A DNA stretch of 64,000 nucleotides from an uncultured archaeon. Lineage in GTDB: Archaea; Halobacteriota; Methanosarcinia; Methanosarcinales; Methanoperedenaceae. The notes under the pieces are model-generated. The model searched no databases and was not told where the DNA came from. It saw nothing but the letters and a program-made list of their open reading frames with translations. Below are positions 63,100 through 64,000 of the stretch, piece by piece (position 1 is the stretch's first letter; each line of letters opens with the position of its first letter). The translations under genes were made by a program, and so were the position numbers. The stretch lies in NCBI GenBank assembly GCA_902386135.1, contig CABMIB010000062.1, positions 1 through 64,000 on the forward strand. Reading direction: 5' to 3'.

Positions 63100-64000
63100 T
63101 TTTTGAAGGAAAAACAATTCTTGTAACGGGTGGAACAGGTTCCATGGGTAAAACTTTTGTGCGCCGGGTGTTGACCGGTGAGCTTGGGACACCGAAAAAG
63201 ATTATCGTTTTTTCCAGGGATGAGGCTAAGCAGCATGATATGCGGATGTCATATCTGCATAAGCTGGTAGCCACCGATGAGGTGATTTACCGCAACTTCA
63301 TGAACGCGCTCGAGTTCCGAATCGGTGATGTGCGGGATTATTCATCTGTCTGTTCGGCTTTGAAAAATGTTGATATCGTGGTTAATGCAGCGGCGATGAA
63401 ACAGGTTCCTACCTGCGAATATTTTCCAACCGAGGCTGTTTTGACCAACTGTATTGGTGCTACCAATATCGTGCGCGCTATTGAAGAAAATAACTATCCC
63501 GTAGATACAGTTATATCCATAAGTACCGACAAGGCGTGCAAACCGGTGAATGTCATGGGGATGACAAAGTCTATTCAAGAAAGAATTATAACTTCAGCAA
63601 ATATTCTGAATCCCAACACACGTTTTATCTGTGTCCGTTATGGCAATGTGCTGGCATCGCGTGGATCGGTTATTCCACTGTTTCATGAGCAGATCAAAAA
63701 CGGAGGCCCGGTAACTGTTACGATTCCTGAGATGACACGTTTCTTGCTAAGTCTGAATCAAGCGGTTGATACAGTATTTATAGCGTTGCGCGAAGCAAAA
63801 CGTGGTGAAACTTACGTTCCGATTGCGCCTGCTGCAACCATACTTAATATTGCCAAGGCTTTGATCGGTAAGCGCAGGATCGAGATAAAAGTTACTGGTA
63901 TTCGACCTGGAGAGAAAATGCACGAGATTATGGTTTCAGAGGAAGAGGCAAATCATTGCGTGAAGCGCGGTGAGTATTATGCTATTCGACCGATGTTGCC
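63096..64000 (+). CDS. fnlA: FnlA/CapD-type UDP-GlcNAc 4,6-dehydratase/5-epimerase, C-terminus cut by the window end
   Basis: 301 codons are present (ATG overlaps the fnlB stop by 4 bases). ILVTGGTGSMGKTFVRRVL, IVFSRDEAKQHDMRMSY, VNAAAMKQVPTCEYFP, STDKACKPVNVMGMTKSIQE (with Met-x3-Lys replacing the usual Tyr-x3-Lys, as in the FnlA/FlaA1 group) and GEKMHEIMVSEEE are diagnostic. It starts the route from UDP-GlcNAc to UDP-L-FucNAc. FnlC, the remaining 2-epimerase, should lie just beyond the window. Confidence 0.92.
   Translation, partial: MIFEGKTILVTGGTGSMGKTFVRRVLTGELGTPKKIIVFSRDEAKQHDMRMSYLHKLVATDEVIYRNFMNALEFRIGDVRDYSSVCSALKNVDIVVNAAAMKQVPTCEYFPTEAVLTNCIGATNIVRAIEENNYPVDTVISISTDKACKPVNVMGMTKSIQERIITSANILNPNTRFICVRYGNVLASRGSVIPLFHEQIKNGGPVTVTIPEMTRFLLSLNQAVDTVFIALREAKRGETYVPIAPAATILNIAKALIGKRRIEIKVTGIRPGEKMHEIMVSEEEANHCVKRGEYYAIRPML

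Overview
The window is archaeal. Minus-strand genes 1-10.5 kb encode methanogen/methanotroph energy metabolism (HdrABC, MvhD, F420-dependent FrhB/FdhB, McrD), followed by an archaeal fibrillarin-like methyltransferase. Several genes have TATA boxes about 25-30 bases before the start. The best guess is Methanosarcinales or a related ANME lineage (Ca. Methanoperedens-like), inferred from gene content only. No rRNA, tRNA, CRISPR array or intact insertion sequence was recognised.

Region 1 (1-9.7 kb, minus): an operon with 4-base overlaps at most junctions: HdrD-like protein, HdrC, HdrB, a double-length HdrA, MvhD, a second HdrA, a second MvhD, FrhB/FdhB and the first 16 codons of an FdhA-like molybdopterin oxidoreductase. 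This looks like a large soluble flavin-bifurcating heterodisulfide reductase coupled to F420 and/or formate. Upstream on the same strand are a 51-residue unknown gene and a stand-alone mcrD. Region 2 (10.6-14.1 kb, plus): a membrane-anchored five-repeat Ig-like surface protein, an isopropylmalate-dehydrogenase-family enzyme and flpA.

Region 3 (14.1-64 kb, plus): a 50-kb surface-polysaccharide locus. It opens with two glycosyltransferases, a Wzz-like protein and a VanZ-like protein. A small regulatory island follows (17.7-19.5 kb) with an AT-hook/zinc-ribbon protein, 12-bp tandem repeats at its promoter and two copies of a structured repeat. Then come modules: nonulosonic (legionaminic-type) acid synthesis (legB, legC, a formyltransferase, legI, legG, and later ptmE and legF); dTDP-sugar synthesis (rmlA, rmlB, wecE) with a WbqC protein and an SMR-type flippase pair; Wzx; an aldolase / CMP-ulosonate-like module; CDP-glucose-derived sugar (rfbF, rfbG, epimerase, aminotransferase); transferases, radical-SAM enzymes and methyltransferases; a Wzy-like polymerase; and at the right edge an L-FucNAc-type module (wbuB, fnlB-like, fnlA).

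Base composition changes along the locus: 27-47 kb is very AT-rich, whereas the hdr, rfb and right-end genes are more GC-rich. This suggests assembly from several sources. Broken or decaying frames (28.98, 37.1, 38.2 and 39.9 kb) all lie in the AT-rich part. The most distinctive observations are the formyltransferase in the acetyltransferase position of the nonulosonate operon, the paired structured repeat with a compensatory stem change around a probable DNA-binding gene, the two-HdrA/two-MvhD operon, and several genes whose reading frame runs past any normal start codon.
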